Source of the DNA: Isoptericola luteus
GTDB lineage: Bacteria > Actinomycetota > Actinomycetes > Actinomycetales > Cellulomonadaceae
NCBI RefSeq assembly: GCF_020297055.1
Contig: NZ_JAIXCQ010000010.1
Span: 1 to 64,000 of the forward strand
DNA: 64,000 nucleotides
Direction of reading: 5' to 3'
A program made the position numbers and the translations under genes. The notes below the pieces were generated by a model. It was not told the origin of the DNA and searched no databases. It saw only the letters and a list, made by a program, of their open reading frames with translations. Positions 40,339 to 49,378 of this stretch are shown here, one piece after another (position 1 is the first letter of the stretch; every line of letters starts with the position of its first letter).

Positions 40339-41262
40339 GTGACCGGCTACGACCCCGCGTTCCTCGGGCCCGAGGACGCCGTCCTGGTGCCGCTGCCCGT
40401 ACCCCGCCCGCCGGGCGGCGGGCACGCCCGCGTGCTGCGGCGGCTCGACCACCCCCACTTCACCGTGCTCCTGGACCCGCTCCGGCGCCTTGCCGCCGCG
40501 ACCGCCGTGACCATCGACGGCGCCCGCCTGCGCCCGCTGCGCCGTACAGGCCAGTGGCGGTACGACGCGCAGGCGCCCGCCGAGGAGCAGGCCGGGCCGG
40601 AGCTGTACCACCGCAACGTCCTCGACCGGGGGCACCTCGTGCGCCGCCGCGACCCCATGTGGGGCACCGACGCCGAGGCCAGGCGTGCCGGCGAGGCCAC
40701 CTTCGTCTACTCCAACGCCGCCCCGCAGGTGGGCCGGTTCAACCAGTCCCAGGAGTTGTGGAACGGTCTCGAGGACCACGTGCTCACGTACGCGCAGGCC
40801 CACGAGCGCCGCGTCGTCGTGCACACCGGCACCGTCCTGGCCGACGACGACCCCGTCTACCGCGGCGTCGGCATCCCGCGACGCTTCTGGAAGGTCGCGG
40901 CCTGGGCCCAGCCGGGCTGGCACGTGCCGGACGCCTCGCCCGACGCGGGCGCCTCGCCCGACGCGGACGACGCGGCCGTCCAGATGGTCCGCACCCTGCG
41001 GTGCGCGGCCTTCGTGCTGGACCAGACGCCGCAGCTCAGCGAGGCGGAGCTCGCGGCCGCGCAGGCCCGGGCGCTCGCGGTGGGCGACGTGCCGCCGCTC
41101 GGCCCGTTCCGCACGTACCAGGTGCCGGTCGCGGACGTCGCGCGGCTGACCGGGCTCGACCTCGGCCCGCTGCCCGCCGCGGACGTCCTGCTCGCCGGCA
41201 CGCGGCCGTCCGTCGCGGGCGGGTGGCGGGAGCTGGCCGGCCCGGGAGACGTCGTCGTCTGA
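40339..41262 (+). CDS. DNA/RNA non-specific endonuclease (DRGH family)
   Basis: GTG 40339 is favoured (307 residues); a TTG at 40270 would add 23 residues from within the operator. The bba-metal nuclease motif is intact: NVLDRGHLVRRRDPMWG (DRGH at 96-99) with the Mg-ligand Asn in RFNQSQELWNGLEDHVL. EATFVYSNAAPQ precedes it as in the NucA family. There is no signal peptide, so unlike secreted NucA it appears cytosolic, or is exported by another route. A short DASPDAGASPDA repeat lies mid-protein. No immunity gene is evident next to it. Confidence 0.9.
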   Translation: MTGYDPAFLGPEDAVLVPLPVPRPPGGGHARVLRRLDHPHFTVLLDPLRRLAAATAVTIDGARLRPLRRTGQWRYDAQAPAEEQAGPELYHRNVLDRGHLVRRRDPMWGTDAEARRAGEATFVYSNAAPQVGRFNQSQELWNGLEDHVLTYAQAHERRVVVHTGTVLADDDPVYRGVGIPRRFWKVAAWAQPGWHVPDASPDAGASPDADDAAVQMVRTLRCAAFVLDQTPQLSEAELAAAQARALAVGDVPPLGPFRTYQVPVADVARLTGLDLGPLPAADVLLAGTRPSVAGGWRELAGPGDVVV

Positions 41263-41317
41263 CCGGAGGGACCGGGGTCTGCCCAGGTGAGGTCCCGGAA
41301 CCGGGTCCCGGCGGCCG

Positions 41318-41323
41318 TAAAAT
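41318..41323 (+). promoter_or_regulatory. -10 element of the antiporter gene
   Basis: TAAAAT ends 8 nt before ATG 41332, a near-consensus -10 at leaderless spacing. Confidence 0.6.
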
Positions 41324-41331
41324 CTCGGCCC

Positions 41332-43212
41332 ATGGAAGTTCTCCTCGTCGCGGTGCTGTCGGCCGTCACCGTCATCGCCGTCACCGCCCTGTCCCCGAAG
41401 GCGGGGGTGGCGGCGCCGCTGGTGCTCCTGCTGATCGGCGTGGGGGTGAGCTTCCTGCCGTTCGTGCCCGCGATCGAGATCGACCCCGAGGTGATCCTCG
41501 CCGGTGTCCTGCCCGCGTTGCTCTACGCCTCCGCTGCGGCGTTCCCCTCGATGGACTTCCGCCGTGACTTCACGGCGATCGGCGGGATGTCCGTGCTGCT
41601 GGTGATCATCTCCGCCGTGGTGATGGGCCTCGTCTTCTCGCTCGTCGTCCCGGGCCTCGACCTGGCGGCGGGGATCGCCCTCGGCGCGATCGTCAGCCCC
41701 ACGGACGCCGTGGCCACGTCGATCATCAAGAAGCTGGGCGCGCCGCGCCGCGTGGTCGTGATGCTCGACGGCGAAGGGCTGATCAACGACGCCACGTCGC
41801 TCGTGCTGCTGCGGTCCGCGGTCGCGGCGACGGCGGCGAGCGTCTCGCTGTGGGACGTGCTCGGGGACTTTCTCAAGGCGGTCCTGCTCGCCGTGATCAT
41901 CGGCGCGGTCGTCGGCCGGCTGGGACTGTGGGCACGCGCCCGCGTCAAGCAGGAGACCCTGTCGACGGCGATCTCGTTCGTCGTGCCGTTCGCGGCGTAC
42001 CTCCCCGCGGAGGAGGTGCACGCGTCCGGCATCGTCGCGGCGGTCACGGCAGGGCTCGTGACGAGCGTGCTGTCGGCGCGCCACCTGCGGCCGCAGGACC
42101 GGGTCGCCGAGCGGGCGAACTGGCACACGATCGAGGTGCTTCTCGAGGGCGGGGTCTTCCTCGCCATCGGTCTCGAGGTCTTCGACCTGGTGGCGGACCT
42201 GAACGCCTCCGGCGGCTCCCTGTGGTTCGCGGTGGGCATGGCGGCGCTCGGCGCGGCGGGCACGCTCGTGCTGCGCGGGGCGTTCGTGCTGCCCCTGCTG
42301 CGCTACCTGGCGCACCGGCAGGAACGGGGCCAGCGGGTGCGCGGCACCCTCGCCTCCGTGAACGACCGGCTCGACGCCAAGCTGGCCCTGCACGAGCAGG
42401 GTGGCGGGCCGATCAGCGAGCGTCCCGTCTCCGACGTCCTCGACCAGACCTGGCCGGACGGGGTCGACGACCGCCGTCGTGAGCGCGAGCGGCAGCGGGC
42501 CCTGCGGCGCGCGCGGGCCCTGAAGCGGCGGCTCGGCCCGGACGGGTCGGACGACCACGAGAGCATCACGGTGCGCATCGGCGGGTTCCAGCGCCGCATC
42601 ACGCGCAAGATCGCCGACATCGACTATCTCGCGGCGGCGCCCCTCGGGCCCAAGGAGGGCGTGGTGCTCGTCTGGGCGGGGATGCGCGGCGTCGTGACGC
42701 TCGCGGCCGCGCAGACGCTGCCGCACGACTTCCCGCAGCGCTCCCTGATCGTCCTCGTCGCGTTCGGTGTCGCCGCCGGTTCGTTGGTGCTCCAGGGCGG
42801 GACCCTGCCGTGGGTGGTGCGTCGCCTCGGCCTGGCCGGCGTGACGTCGTCGCGCCACGAGGAGGGCACCTCGGGGCTGCGGGACATCGTCGACCAGGCG
42901 GCGTCCGAGATGCTCACGAGCCCGGAGCTGTGCCGGCCCGACGGCGCGCCGTACGCCGGGTCAGTCGTGGAGCGCGTCCGCGCCATGGTCGTGCGGGAGC
43001 AGCACGACCACGACGAGGAGGAGGCGGTCCCCGAGGACATCGCGAAGCAGTTCTTCCAGCTCCGGCTCGCGGTCATCGCCGCGCAGCGCGAGGTGCTCCT
43101 CGATGCGCGGGCCGTGGGCGCCTACGACTCCGACCTGCTCTCACGGAAGCTGGAGCTGCTCGACGCGGACCAGATCGCCATCGAGGGGCGGGCGCACTCG
43201 CTCGAGGGCTGA
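41332..43212 (+). CDS. Na+/H+ antiporter, CPA1 family
   Basis: ATG 41332 gives 626 residues: about twelve helices and long C-terminal cytosolic parts. CPA1 marks are ALGAIVSPTDAVATSIIKKL, GEGLINDATSLVLLRSAVAA (the ND ion-binding pair) and WAGMRGVVTLAAAQTLPHDF. A charged insertion of ~110 residues (DRLDAKLALHEQGG to ITRKIADIDYLA) lies before the last helices. The C-terminal ~130 residues are helical and hydrophilic. It exchanges Na+ (or K+) for H+ across the membrane for pH and salt homeostasis. It is monocistronic with a strong terminator. Confidence 0.93.
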   Translation: MEVLLVAVLSAVTVIAVTALSPKAGVAAPLVLLLIGVGVSFLPFVPAIEIDPEVILAGVLPALLYASAAAFPSMDFRRDFTAIGGMSVLLVIISAVVMGLVFSLVVPGLDLAAGIALGAIVSPTDAVATSIIKKLGAPRRVVVMLDGEGLINDATSLVLLRSAVAATAASVSLWDVLGDFLKAVLLAVIIGAVVGRLGLWARARVKQETLSTAISFVVPFAAYLPAEEVHASGIVAAVTAGLVTSVLSARHLRPQDRVAERANWHTIEVLLEGGVFLAIGLEVFDLVADLNASGGSLWFAVGMAALGAAGTLVLRGAFVLPLLRYLAHRQERGQRVRGTLASVNDRLDAKLALHEQGGGPISERPVSDVLDQTWPDGVDDRRRERERQRALRRARALKRRLGPDGSDDHESITVRIGGFQRRITRKIADIDYLAAAPLGPKEGVVLVWAGMRGVVTLAAAQTLPHDFPQRSLIVLVAFGVAAGSLVLQGGTLPWVVRRLGLAGVTSSRHEEGTSGLRDIVDQAASEMLTSPELCRPDGAPYAGSVVERVRAMVVREQHDHDEEEAVPEDIAKQFFQLRLAVIAAQREVLLDARAVGAYDSDLLSRKLELLDADQIAIEGRAHSLEG

Positions 43213-43217
43213 GCCGT

Positions 43218-43261
43218 CCGGCCGGGCCCGGCGAGACGCGAGTCTCGAGGGGCCCGGCCGG
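43218..43261. terminator. Bidirectional hairpin terminator
   Basis: 20-nt arms (43218-43237 with 43242-43261) pair with two mismatches around the loop GCGA, between the convergent antiporter and ABC permease genes. Confidence 0.8.
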
Positions 43262-43263
43262 GA

Positions 43264-44052
43264 TCAGGCCGACGTGATCTCGCTGCGTGCGACGCGCCAC
43301 AGCCCGCCGGTGAGGGGCGCGACCACCCAGAGGAGGGTGGCGGTGGTGAGCTGGGCCCACCCCTCGGCGTCGATCGTGCCGCCGAACAGGAGCGGCTCGC
43401 CTGCGGTGCCGAGGTCGATCCACGGCAGGACGGTGGCCATGGCCGGCACGAGCCCGCCCACGATGCCGAACAGGGTCGGCAGGAGGAGCAGGGTCACGAT
43501 GGCGACCGGGGTGCTGCGCAGCAGGAGGCCGAACCCGACGCCCTGGATCATGAACAGCACGACGGACAGCGCCAGGTAGGCGACGTCCTGCACGCTGACG
43601 TCCCAGGCCGGGGTCGCGTCCCGGAACGTGACCACGAGCAGGTGCGCGAGCGCGGCGAGGCCGATCGACAGGACGAGCAGGGCCAGGCCGGAGCCGATCG
43701 CGCTGACCACCTTGGCGAACCCGACGCGCGTGCGGCGCGGCTCCAGCGTGAACGTCACGAGAGCGGTGCGCTGCGACCACTCGGACGTCGCCGCCAGCAC
43801 GCCGACGATGGGCAGCAGCAGCGCCATGGGGGTCGTCGTCCCGACGACGAAGGCGCTGAACGAGTGGTCGCCCCCGTTGACGGCCATCATGATCGCGAGC
43901 ACGGCCGCGGTGACGATCGCGATGACGATCAGCAGCCAGCGGCCCGCGCGGGTGTCGAGCTGCTTGCGCCACTCGACGTGGGTGAGGGTCGCGAAGGTGA
44001 GGGGCTTCACCGTCGTGGTCTGGGCGGGAGCGGCCAGCGTCGCGGCGGTCAT
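43264..44052 (-). CDS. ABC transporter permease (ABC-2 type)
   Basis: ATG 44052 overlaps the end of the ATPase gene. The 262-residue protein has six membrane segments, starting after LTHVEWRKQLDTRAGRWLLI, and the ABC-2 coupling region SEWSQRTALVTFTLEPRRTR. The layout matches permeases of BcrAB/NatAB-like exporters of peptides or antibiotics. It is the partner of the ATPase at 44049-44975. The divergent kinase/regulator pair suggests induction by an extracellular signal. Confidence 0.93.
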   Translation of the reverse strand: MTAATLAAPAQTTTVKPLTFATLTHVEWRKQLDTRAGRWLLIVIAIVTAAVLAIMMAVNGGDHSFSAFVVGTTTPMALLLPIVGVLAATSEWSQRTALVTFTLEPRRTRVGFAKVVSAIGSGLALLVLSIGLAALAHLLVVTFRDATPAWDVSVQDVAYLALSVVLFMIQGVGFGLLLRSTPVAIVTLLLLPTLFGIVGGLVPAMATVLPWIDLGTAGEPLLFGGTIDAEGWAQLTTATLLWVVAPLTGGLWRVARSEITSA

Positions 44053-44975
44053 GCGGGCACCTTCTCGGAGCGGTTCGCGGGGGTGGAGGTCTCGCGGGCG
44101 TGGTCGGCGGTGAGCTCGAGGAAGAGGTCCTCGAGGCCACGGGACTCGGCGGGTCGCAGCTCCGCGAGGACGACGCCTGCCGACGCGGCGGCGTGCCCCA
44201 CGTCGAGGGGTTCCGCCTCGACGGCGAGACCGCCCGTGCCGAGGACCTCGACCCCCACCCCGGCCTGCCGGAGCGCCGCGGCGAGGGCGACGTCGTCGGT
44301 GGAGCGGGCGTACGTGCCGGCCTGGCGCAGCAGGTCGTCGATGCGGCCCTGCGCCACGATGCGCCCGTGCCCGATGACGACGAGCCGTTCGGCCACCTGC
44401 TCGATCTCGAGCAGCAGGTGGCTGGAGAGCAGGACGGTGCCGCCACGGGCGGCGAAGTCGTGCAGCAGGTCCCGCATCCAGCGGATCCCGGCCGGGTCGA
44501 GTCCGTTGGCGGGCTCGTCGAGGATCAGCACCTCGGGGTCGGCGAGCAGGGCCGCGGCGAGGCCGAGGCGCTGACGCATGCCGAGCGAGTACTGCCCGAC
44601 GCGGCGGGCCGCCTCCCTGGAGGTGAGGCCCACGACGTCGAGGGTCTGGTCGATGCGGCGGCGGTCGACGCCCGTCATGAGCGCGGCGAGGGTGAGGACC
44701 TCGCGTCCCGTGCGGCCGGAGTGCTGCGCGCCGGCGTCGAGCAGGACCCCGACGCGACGTCCCGGGTTCGCGAGCGCGCCGTAGGGCACGCCGAGCACGC
44801 GGGCGCTGCCCGACGTCGCCGGGGTCAGCCCGCAGATCATGCGCATCGTCGTGGACTTGCCGGCGCCGTTGGGGCCGAGGAATCCGGTGACGTGCCCGGG
44901 CTCGACCGTGAACGACACGTCGTCCACGGCTGCGACGGGGCCGTACCTCTTGGTCAGGTGCTCCACGGTGATCAT
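44049..44975 (-). CDS. ABC transporter ATP-binding protein (BcrA-like)
   Basis: The 308-residue ATPase has Walker A GPNGAGKSTTMRMICG, signature YSLGMRQRLGLAAALL, Walker B VLILDEPANGLDPAGI and H-loop LLSSHLLLEIEQVAERL. Its C terminus (YARSTDDVALAAALRQAGVG onward) resembles the regulatory tail of drug/bacteriocin exporters. It drives the downstream permease. It is divergent from the histidine kinase gene; the 162-bp gap contains both promoters. Confidence 0.95.
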   Translation of the reverse strand: MITVEHLTKRYGPVAAVDDVSFTVEPGHVTGFLGPNGAGKSTTMRMICGLTPATSGSARVLGVPYGALANPGRRVGVLLDAGAQHSGRTGREVLTLAALMTGVDRRRIDQTLDVVGLTSREAARRVGQYSLGMRQRLGLAAALLADPEVLILDEPANGLDPAGIRWMRDLLHDFAARGGTVLLSSHLLLEIEQVAERLVVIGHGRIVAQGRIDDLLRQAGTYARSTDDVALAAALRQAGVGVEVLGTGGLAVEAEPLDVGHAAASAGVVLAELRPAESRGLEDLFLELTADHARETSTPANRSEKVPA

Positions 44976-45124
44976 GCGTCCAGCCTGGTCCAGGACCAGG
45001 TGGCCCCGCGTCGGCCGGAAGCATGGGACCGGTGGTCCTCCGGGTGCGGCCGGGTCCTCCTTTCGGATGACCCGCGGACGGCGGCCGTGACCGGTGGGCG
45101 GATGCCGTCGCAGAGGCGTTTCCC

Positions 45125-45130
45125 TAGGCT
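45125..45130 (+). promoter_or_regulatory. -10 element of the second two-component system
   Basis: TAGGCT ends 7 nt before GTG 45138, supporting that start over an upstream ATG at 45102. Confidence 0.6.
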
Positions 45131-45137
45131 CGACGGC

Positions 45138-46511
45138 GTGCCCGACCTCCCCCGCGCTCCCGCGCTCCCGCCGCCGTCACCTCCTGCGGCGCCCGCAGGG
45201 GCCACGGTGCCCGTGTCCACGGTGACCGTCACGCCCACCGTGCCACCGCCGGCGGCCCGGTCCCGTGCGGCGCGGCTGTGGGGCGAGACGTGGCGGATCC
45301 TTGTCGCGGGGCTGGTCGGCTTCGTCGGGTTCGGGTTCGTGGCCTGGGAGGCGGACACCGAGCAGCGGTGGGTGGCGTCCGACGGACTGTGGGCGCTGGA
45401 CTTCTTCGCGGGTGTGCTCGGGCTGGCGCTCCTGCCCTTGCGCCGACGGGCTCCGCTGACGATCGCGGTCGTGCTGAGTGCCATGACTCCGGTGTCGGTC
45501 CTCGTCTCCGGTGCCCAGATGATCGCGTTCGTGTCGTTGGCCACGCATCGCCGCTGGTGGCGGATCGGGATCGCGCTGTGCGTGGCGATGGCGGGGAGCT
45601 GGGCCTACGCCGCGCTGCACCCCGTCGTCGGGGCGGCGACGTACGAGTGGGTCGTCAACCTGGCACTCAGCCTGCTCGCCTTCGCGGCGCTCGTGTGGAT
45701 CGGCGCCTACATCGGGCTCCGGCGCGAGCACCTGGCCTCGCTGCGGGAGCGCGCCGAGACGGCGGAGCGCGAGCAGGCGAGCCGCGTGGCGCACGCCCGG
45801 TCCGCGGAGCGGGAGCGGATCGCCCGGGAGATGCACGACGTCCTCGCCCACCGCATGTCGCTCGTCGCGATGCACGCGGGGGCGCTGGCGTACCGCACGG
45901 ACCTGCCGCAGGAGAAGGTCGCCGAGACCGCCGCCGTGGTGCAGGCGAGCGCGCACGCCGCCCTCGTCGAGCTGCGCGGTGTGCTGGGCGTGCTGCGGGA
46001 CACGGACGGGGCCGGGGTCGCGACCGGCGGGGGCGACGCGGCGGGTCCGGCCGCTGATGCGGGCGACAGGAAGGGCTCGGCCGGGCCGGCGCCGCGTCCC
46101 GAGCCGCCGCAGCCCACGCTCGCCGACCTCGACGACCTGCTCGAGGAGGCGCGCGGGAACGGCACCGAGGTGCGGCTGGAGCGACGGTCGGACGGGTTCG
46201 GAGGGCTGGGCGACGTCGTGGGCCGGCACGCGTTCCGCATCGTGCAGGAGGGCCTGACGAACGCGCGCAAGCACGCCCCCTGGGCTCCCGTGACCGTCGT
46301 CCTCGAGGGGGAGCCGGGCGAGGGGCTGTCGCTGGTCGTGCGCAACCCGGTGCGGACGGTGGGAGCCGACCCAGACGTGCCCGAGCCTCCGTCGTCACAC
46401 CTCGGGCTGCTGGGCCTGACCGAGCGGGCGGCGCTCACCGGCGGACGGCTGGAGCACGGGCTCGTCGGCGGGGAGTTCGTGCTGCGGGCCTGGCTACCGT
46501 GGGCGCCATGA
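45138..46511 (+). CDS. NarL-type sensor histidine kinase
   Basis: GTG 45138 gives 457 residues. An N-terminal Pro/Ala-rich cytosolic stretch precedes about four to five membrane helices (residues ~50-190). The HisKA_3 motif RERIAREMHDVLAHRMSLVA has phospho-acceptor His233. The ATPase domain includes RIVQEGLTNARKHAPWAPVT and SHLGLLGLTERAALTGGRLE. The N-box and G-box are standard. It overlaps its regulator by 4 bp. With the divergent ABC exporter it forms a detoxification-type module resembling the one at 27375-32911. Confidence 0.94.
   Translation: MPDLPRAPALPPPSPPAAPAGATVPVSTVTVTPTVPPPAARSRAARLWGETWRILVAGLVGFVGFGFVAWEADTEQRWVASDGLWALDFFAGVLGLALLPLRRRAPLTIAVVLSAMTPVSVLVSGAQMIAFVSLATHRRWWRIGIALCVAMAGSWAYAALHPVVGAATYEWVVNLALSLLAFAALVWIGAYIGLRREHLASLRERAETAEREQASRVAHARSAERERIAREMHDVLAHRMSLVAMHAGALAYRTDLPQEKVAETAAVVQASAHAALVELRGVLGVLRDTDGAGVATGGGDAAGPAADAGDRKGSAGPAPRPEPPQPTLADLDDLLEEARGNGTEVRLERRSDGFGGLGDVVGRHAFRIVQEGLTNARKHAPWAPVTVVLEGEPGEGLSLVVRNPVRTVGADPDVPEPPSSHLGLLGLTERAALTGGRLEHGLVGGEFVLRAWLPWAP
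46495..46500 (+). promoter_or_regulatory. Possible internal -10 for the response regulator
   Basis: TACCGT ends 7 nt before ATG 46508, inside the kinase 3' end; it may give extra regulator mRNA. Confidence 0.35.
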
Positions 46512-47203
46512 ACGCCAGCGAGACCTCGACGGGCACGACGGGCACGACGGGCACGACGCGCATCGTCGTCGTCGACGACGACCCCATGGTGCGCGCCGGG
46601 CTCGGCCTCATCCTCGGTGGGGGAGCGGACCTGGAGATCGTCGCGGAGGCGGGCGACGGGCTGGCGGCGATCGACGTCGTCCTGCGCGAGCAGCCCGACG
46701 TGGTGCTCATGGACATCCGCATGCCTCGGCTGGACGGGATCGAGGCGACGCGGCGCCTGGTCGCGCGCGGGACGTCGCGGATCATCGTGCTCACGACCTT
46801 CGACACCGACGACATGATCCTGGAGGCGCTGCGTGCCGGGGCCGCCGGCTTCCTGCTCAAGGACACGCCGCCGGCCCGCCTCGTGGCCGCGGTCCGCGCG
46901 GCGGCGGCCGGTGAGCCGACGCTCTCGCCCCGCGTGGCGGAGCACCTCATCGCCGCGGTCACGCAAGGGTCGGCGCCCGACCGCCGCCGCACCGCCGCCG
47001 CGCTCGTCGGGACGCTCACGGACCGGGAGCGCGAGGTGGCGCTCGCCGTCGCGCGCGGGTCGTCGAACGCGGAGATCGCCAGCGAGCTGTTCATGAGCGT
47101 CCCTACCGTGAAGACGCACGTGTCGCGCATCCTCACCAAGCTCGACGCCGCCAACCGGGTGCAGGCCGCCATCGTCGTGCACGATGCCGGCCTCACGGGC
47201 TGA
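46508..47203 (+). CDS. NarL/LuxR family response regulator
   Basis: ATG 46508 overlaps the kinase stop. The 231-residue protein begins with a Thr/Gly tract from a 9-bp repeat (GTTGTTGTT), then the receiver domain with DDD at 23-25, phospho-acceptor Asp69 (VVLMDIRMP) and Lys in AGFLLKDTP. The LuxR HTH is LTDREREVALAVARGSSNAE ... TVKTHVSRILTKLDAANRVQ. It probably regulates the divergent ABC genes. The following 471 bp contain no intact gene. Confidence 0.95.
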   Translation: MNASETSTGTTGTTGTTRIVVVDDDPMVRAGLGLILGGGADLEIVAEAGDGLAAIDVVLREQPDVVLMDIRMPRLDGIEATRRLVARGTSRIIVLTTFDTDDMILEALRAGAAGFLLKDTPPARLVAAVRAAAAGEPTLSPRVAEHLIAAVTQGSAPDRRRTAAALVGTLTDREREVALAVARGSSNAEIASELFMSVPTVKTHVSRILTKLDAANRVQAAIVVHDAGLTG

Positions 47204-47226
47204 CCCCGCGCCTCGCCGGCTCCCGC

Positions 47227-47464
47227 GGTGCGGGAAGTTCCCGCATGGGCGGAGCGGCTCCGGGGGCGTGTTGTCGTTTCGGGGCTTGTCGGGTGGGCGG
47301 GATCGGTGACGTCTGAGCGGTGGTGAGTCCGGTGGTGCGGGAAGTTCCCGCATGGGCGGAGCGGCTCCGGCCCTACGGGAGAATGCCGCAGGAGCGGAGG
47401 GGCGACGGCTGGCCCGCCGCAGTTCCCGCGAGTCCGACAGGCCCGAAACGACAACATCTCCCGG
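47227..47464. repeat. Composite repeat element in a 471-bp gap
   Basis: Two exact 37-bp direct copies (47227-47263, 47334-47370) each contain the 17-bp palindrome TGCGGGAAgTTCCCGCA. A near-perfect inverted pair of ~23 bp with core TGTTGTCGTTTCGGG (47269-47292 and, inverted, 47434-47456) encloses the second direct copy; CCGGG flanks extend the pair to 47260-47464. It may be a MITE-like or attenuator element. No coding frame is convincing here. Confidence 0.8.
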
Positions 47465-47538
47465 GCGGCGACGCTGGGGCAACGAGTTCCGGACGGGCCG
47501 CTGGAGCGACGCGGCGCTGGAGCTGTGCCGCTCCTGAG

Positions 47539-47667
47539 CTACAAGGGGATGATGCCGCGGGCGTTGGGCGACTCGACGAGGAGGTCGACGATGCGGCAGC
47601 CGTAGAGCTGGGCGATGTCCCCGATCTGGTCCAGGCTCCACGCGGCCTGACCGGTGGCGGCCGTCAT
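47539..47667 (-). pseudogene. XRE/Cro-type HTH remnant
   Basis: A 42-residue reading frame contains AWSLDQIGDIAQLYGCRIVD-LL followed by VESPNARGIIPL. This resembles the C-terminal half of an XRE HTH domain (helices 4-5 with the DLL ending). The DNA-recognition half is absent: the frame upstream runs into the endonuclease IV 3' end. It is probably a truncated regulator, next to the repeat element. It could be a very small real protein, but this is less likely. Confidence 0.4.
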
Positions 47668-47674
47668 CCACAGG

Positions 47675-48463
47675 TCAGCCGAGCCGCTCCCGCAGCCAGG
47701 CGATGTCCGGGCCCATGTCGCCGTGCGTCTCGCACACGACGGGCGCCCCCGCGGCGGCAACCACGCCCACGAGCTGCTCGGGCGGGATCTGTCCGGCGCC
47801 GAAGTGCGCGTGCCGGTCGGCACCCGACCCGGCGGAGTCGCGCGAGTCGTTCGCGTGCACCAGGTCGATGCGCCCCGTGATCGCGCGGATGTCCTCGACC
47901 GCCGTCGTGAGGTCGATGCCGCCGGCCCACGCGTGGCAGGTGTCCAGCGTGAAGCCCACGTTCTCGGCGCCGTTCGCCTGCATCACGGCCGCCCAGAGCT
48001 GTTCGACGCGCTCGAGGCGACGCGCCATGGAGAAGTCGCCCCCGGCGGTGTTCTCGATGAGCACCGGCACGTCGGTCTCCAGCGAGTCGATCGCCTTGCG
48101 CCAGTTGTCGAAGCCGACGGCGGGCTCGTCCTTCGCGGTCACGTGGCCGCCGTGCACCACGACGCCGCGGGCGCCGATGGCCGCGGCACCGGTCATGATC
48201 TGCTGCAAGAGCTTGCGGCTGGGGATGCGGACGCGGTTGTTCGTCGACGCGACGTTGATGACGTACGGAGCGTGGACGTAGACCGCCAGCCCGGCGGCCG
48301 CCGTCTCCTCCCGGAACGCCTCGGCGCCGCCGGGGTGCTCCAGCGGCGGCACCTTCCACGCCTGCGGGTCGGACAGGAAGACCTGCACCACCTCCGCACC
48401 GATCTGCGCCGCCTGCGCGACGGCGTCGGACAGGTCGACGTGGGCCCCGATCTTCACGCTCAT
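47675..48463 (-). CDS. nfo: Endonuclease IV-type AP endonuclease (deoxyribonuclease IV)
   Basis: The 262-residue TIM-barrel protein has the three-metal ligand set of AP endonuclease family 2: [79 protein letters not shown] and [16 protein letters not shown]. It starts [20 protein letters not shown], as in Nfo. It cleaves DNA at abasic sites in base excision repair. TAGGGT ends 6 nt before the ATG. It is divergent from the PdxK-type kinase gene. Confidence 0.94.
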   Translation of the reverse strand: MSVKIGAHVDLSDAVAQAAQIGAEVVQVFLSDPQAWKVPPLEHPGGAEAFREETAAAGLAVYVHAPYVINVASTNNRVRIPSRKLLQQIMTGAAAIGARGVVVHGGHVTAKDEPAVGFDNWRKAIDSLETDVPVLIENTAGGDFSMARRLERVEQLWAAVMQANGAENVGFTLDTCHAWAGGIDLTTAVEDIRAITGRIDLVHANDSRDSAGSGADRHAHFGAGQIPPEQLVGVVAAAGAPVVCETHGDMGPDIAWLRERLG

Positions 48464-48469
48464 GGGCCC

Positions 48470-48475
48470 ACCCTA
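48470..48475 (-). promoter_or_regulatory. -10 element of the endonuclease IV gene
   Basis: TAGGGT on the minus strand ends 6 nt before ATG 48463, leaderless spacing. Confidence 0.6.
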
Positions 48476-48517
48476 GGTCGCGGGACCCACACGGCACCTG
48501 GAACCGTCTGACGGTCG

Positions 48518-48523
48518 TAGGCT
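48518..48523 (+). promoter_or_regulatory. -10 element of the PdxK-type kinase gene
   Basis: TAGGCT ends 8 nt before ATG 48532. With the site at 48470 it forms a compact divergent promoter pair. Confidence 0.55.
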
Positions 48524-48531
48524 GGTCGACC

Positions 48532-49359
48532 ATGAGCACCACGCCGCCGCTCGCGTACGTCATCGCCGGGTCCGAGGCCACCGGAGGGGCCGGCATCCAG
48601 GCCGACCTCAAGACCTTCCAGCAGCTGGGGGTCTACGGGGTCGGGACGCTGACCTGCATCGTCTCCTTCGACCCGAAGCACGGGTGGGGACACCGGTTCG
48701 TGCCCGTCGACCCGCAGGTGATCGCGGACCAGGTCGAGGCCGCCACCGCCACGCACGCGCTCGACGTCGTGAAGATCGGCATGCTCGGCACCCCGGCCAC
48801 GATCGACGTCGTCGCCCGCTCCCTCGAGGCCCAGCCGTGGCGGCACGTCGTCCTCGACCCCGTCCTCATCTGCAAGGGCCAGGAGCCCGGCGCCGCCCTC
48901 GACACCGACACCGCCCTGCGCGAGCGCGTGCTGCCCCTCGCGACGGTCGTCACCCCCAACCTCTTCGAGGCGAAGACCCTCGCCGGCATGGACGACATCA
49001 CGTCCGTCGACGAGCTCGCCGAGGCGGCCCGGCGCATCCACGCCCTCCTCGACACCGGCCAGGGCCCGCGCTACGTCGTCGCCAAGGGCGGTGTCGAGCT
49101 CGCCGGCCCGGACGCCGTCGACGTCCTGTTCGACGGCGACGAGGTCACCGTCTTCGCCGCGCCCAAGGTCGGCGAGGAGCGGGTCTCGGGAGCCGGGTGC
49201 ACGTTCGCCGCCGCGATCACCGCGCAGCTCGCCCAGGGCTCCGGCGTGCCCGCCGCCGTCCAGGTCGCCAAGGACATGGTCACCCGCGGCATCGAGGCCC
49301 GCGTCGAGGCCCGCACCCCGTTCGACACCGTCTGGCAGGGCGCCTACACCGCGTCCTGA
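48532..49359 (+). CDS. pdxK: Pyridoxine/pyridoxal kinase of the ThiD-like (PdxK) type
   Basis: The 275-residue ribokinase-fold protein has GSEATGGAGIQADLKTFQQL, VVKIGMLGTPATIDVVARSL, VLDPVLICKGQEPG, VVTPNLFEAKTLAG and VSGAGCTFAAAITAQLAQGS. The GAGCTF motif has Cys instead of the Asp of GAGD. This, together with SFDPKHGWGHRFVPVD, marks the Bacillus PdxK-type subgroup, in which the Cys forms a hemithioacetal with pyridoxal. It phosphorylates B6 vitamers; HMP kinase activity (ThiD) is possible as a side function. There are no thiamine genes nearby. Confidence 0.88.
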   Translation: MSTTPPLAYVIAGSEATGGAGIQADLKTFQQLGVYGVGTLTCIVSFDPKHGWGHRFVPVDPQVIADQVEAATATHALDVVKIGMLGTPATIDVVARSLEAQPWRHVVLDPVLICKGQEPGAALDTDTALRERVLPLATVVTPNLFEAKTLAGMDDITSVDELAEAARRIHALLDTGQGPRYVVAKGGVELAGPDAVDVLFDGDEVTVFAAPKVGEERVSGAGCTFAAAITAQLAQGSGVPAAVQVAKDMVTRGIEARVEARTPFDTVWQGAYTAS

Positions 49360-49378
49360 GCCGGACGCCCCCCACCCG

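Noticed and set aside
40339-41262. Secreted nuclease toxin with immunity gene
   Set aside because: There is no signal peptide, no polymorphic-toxin delivery domain and no small immunity-like gene next to it.
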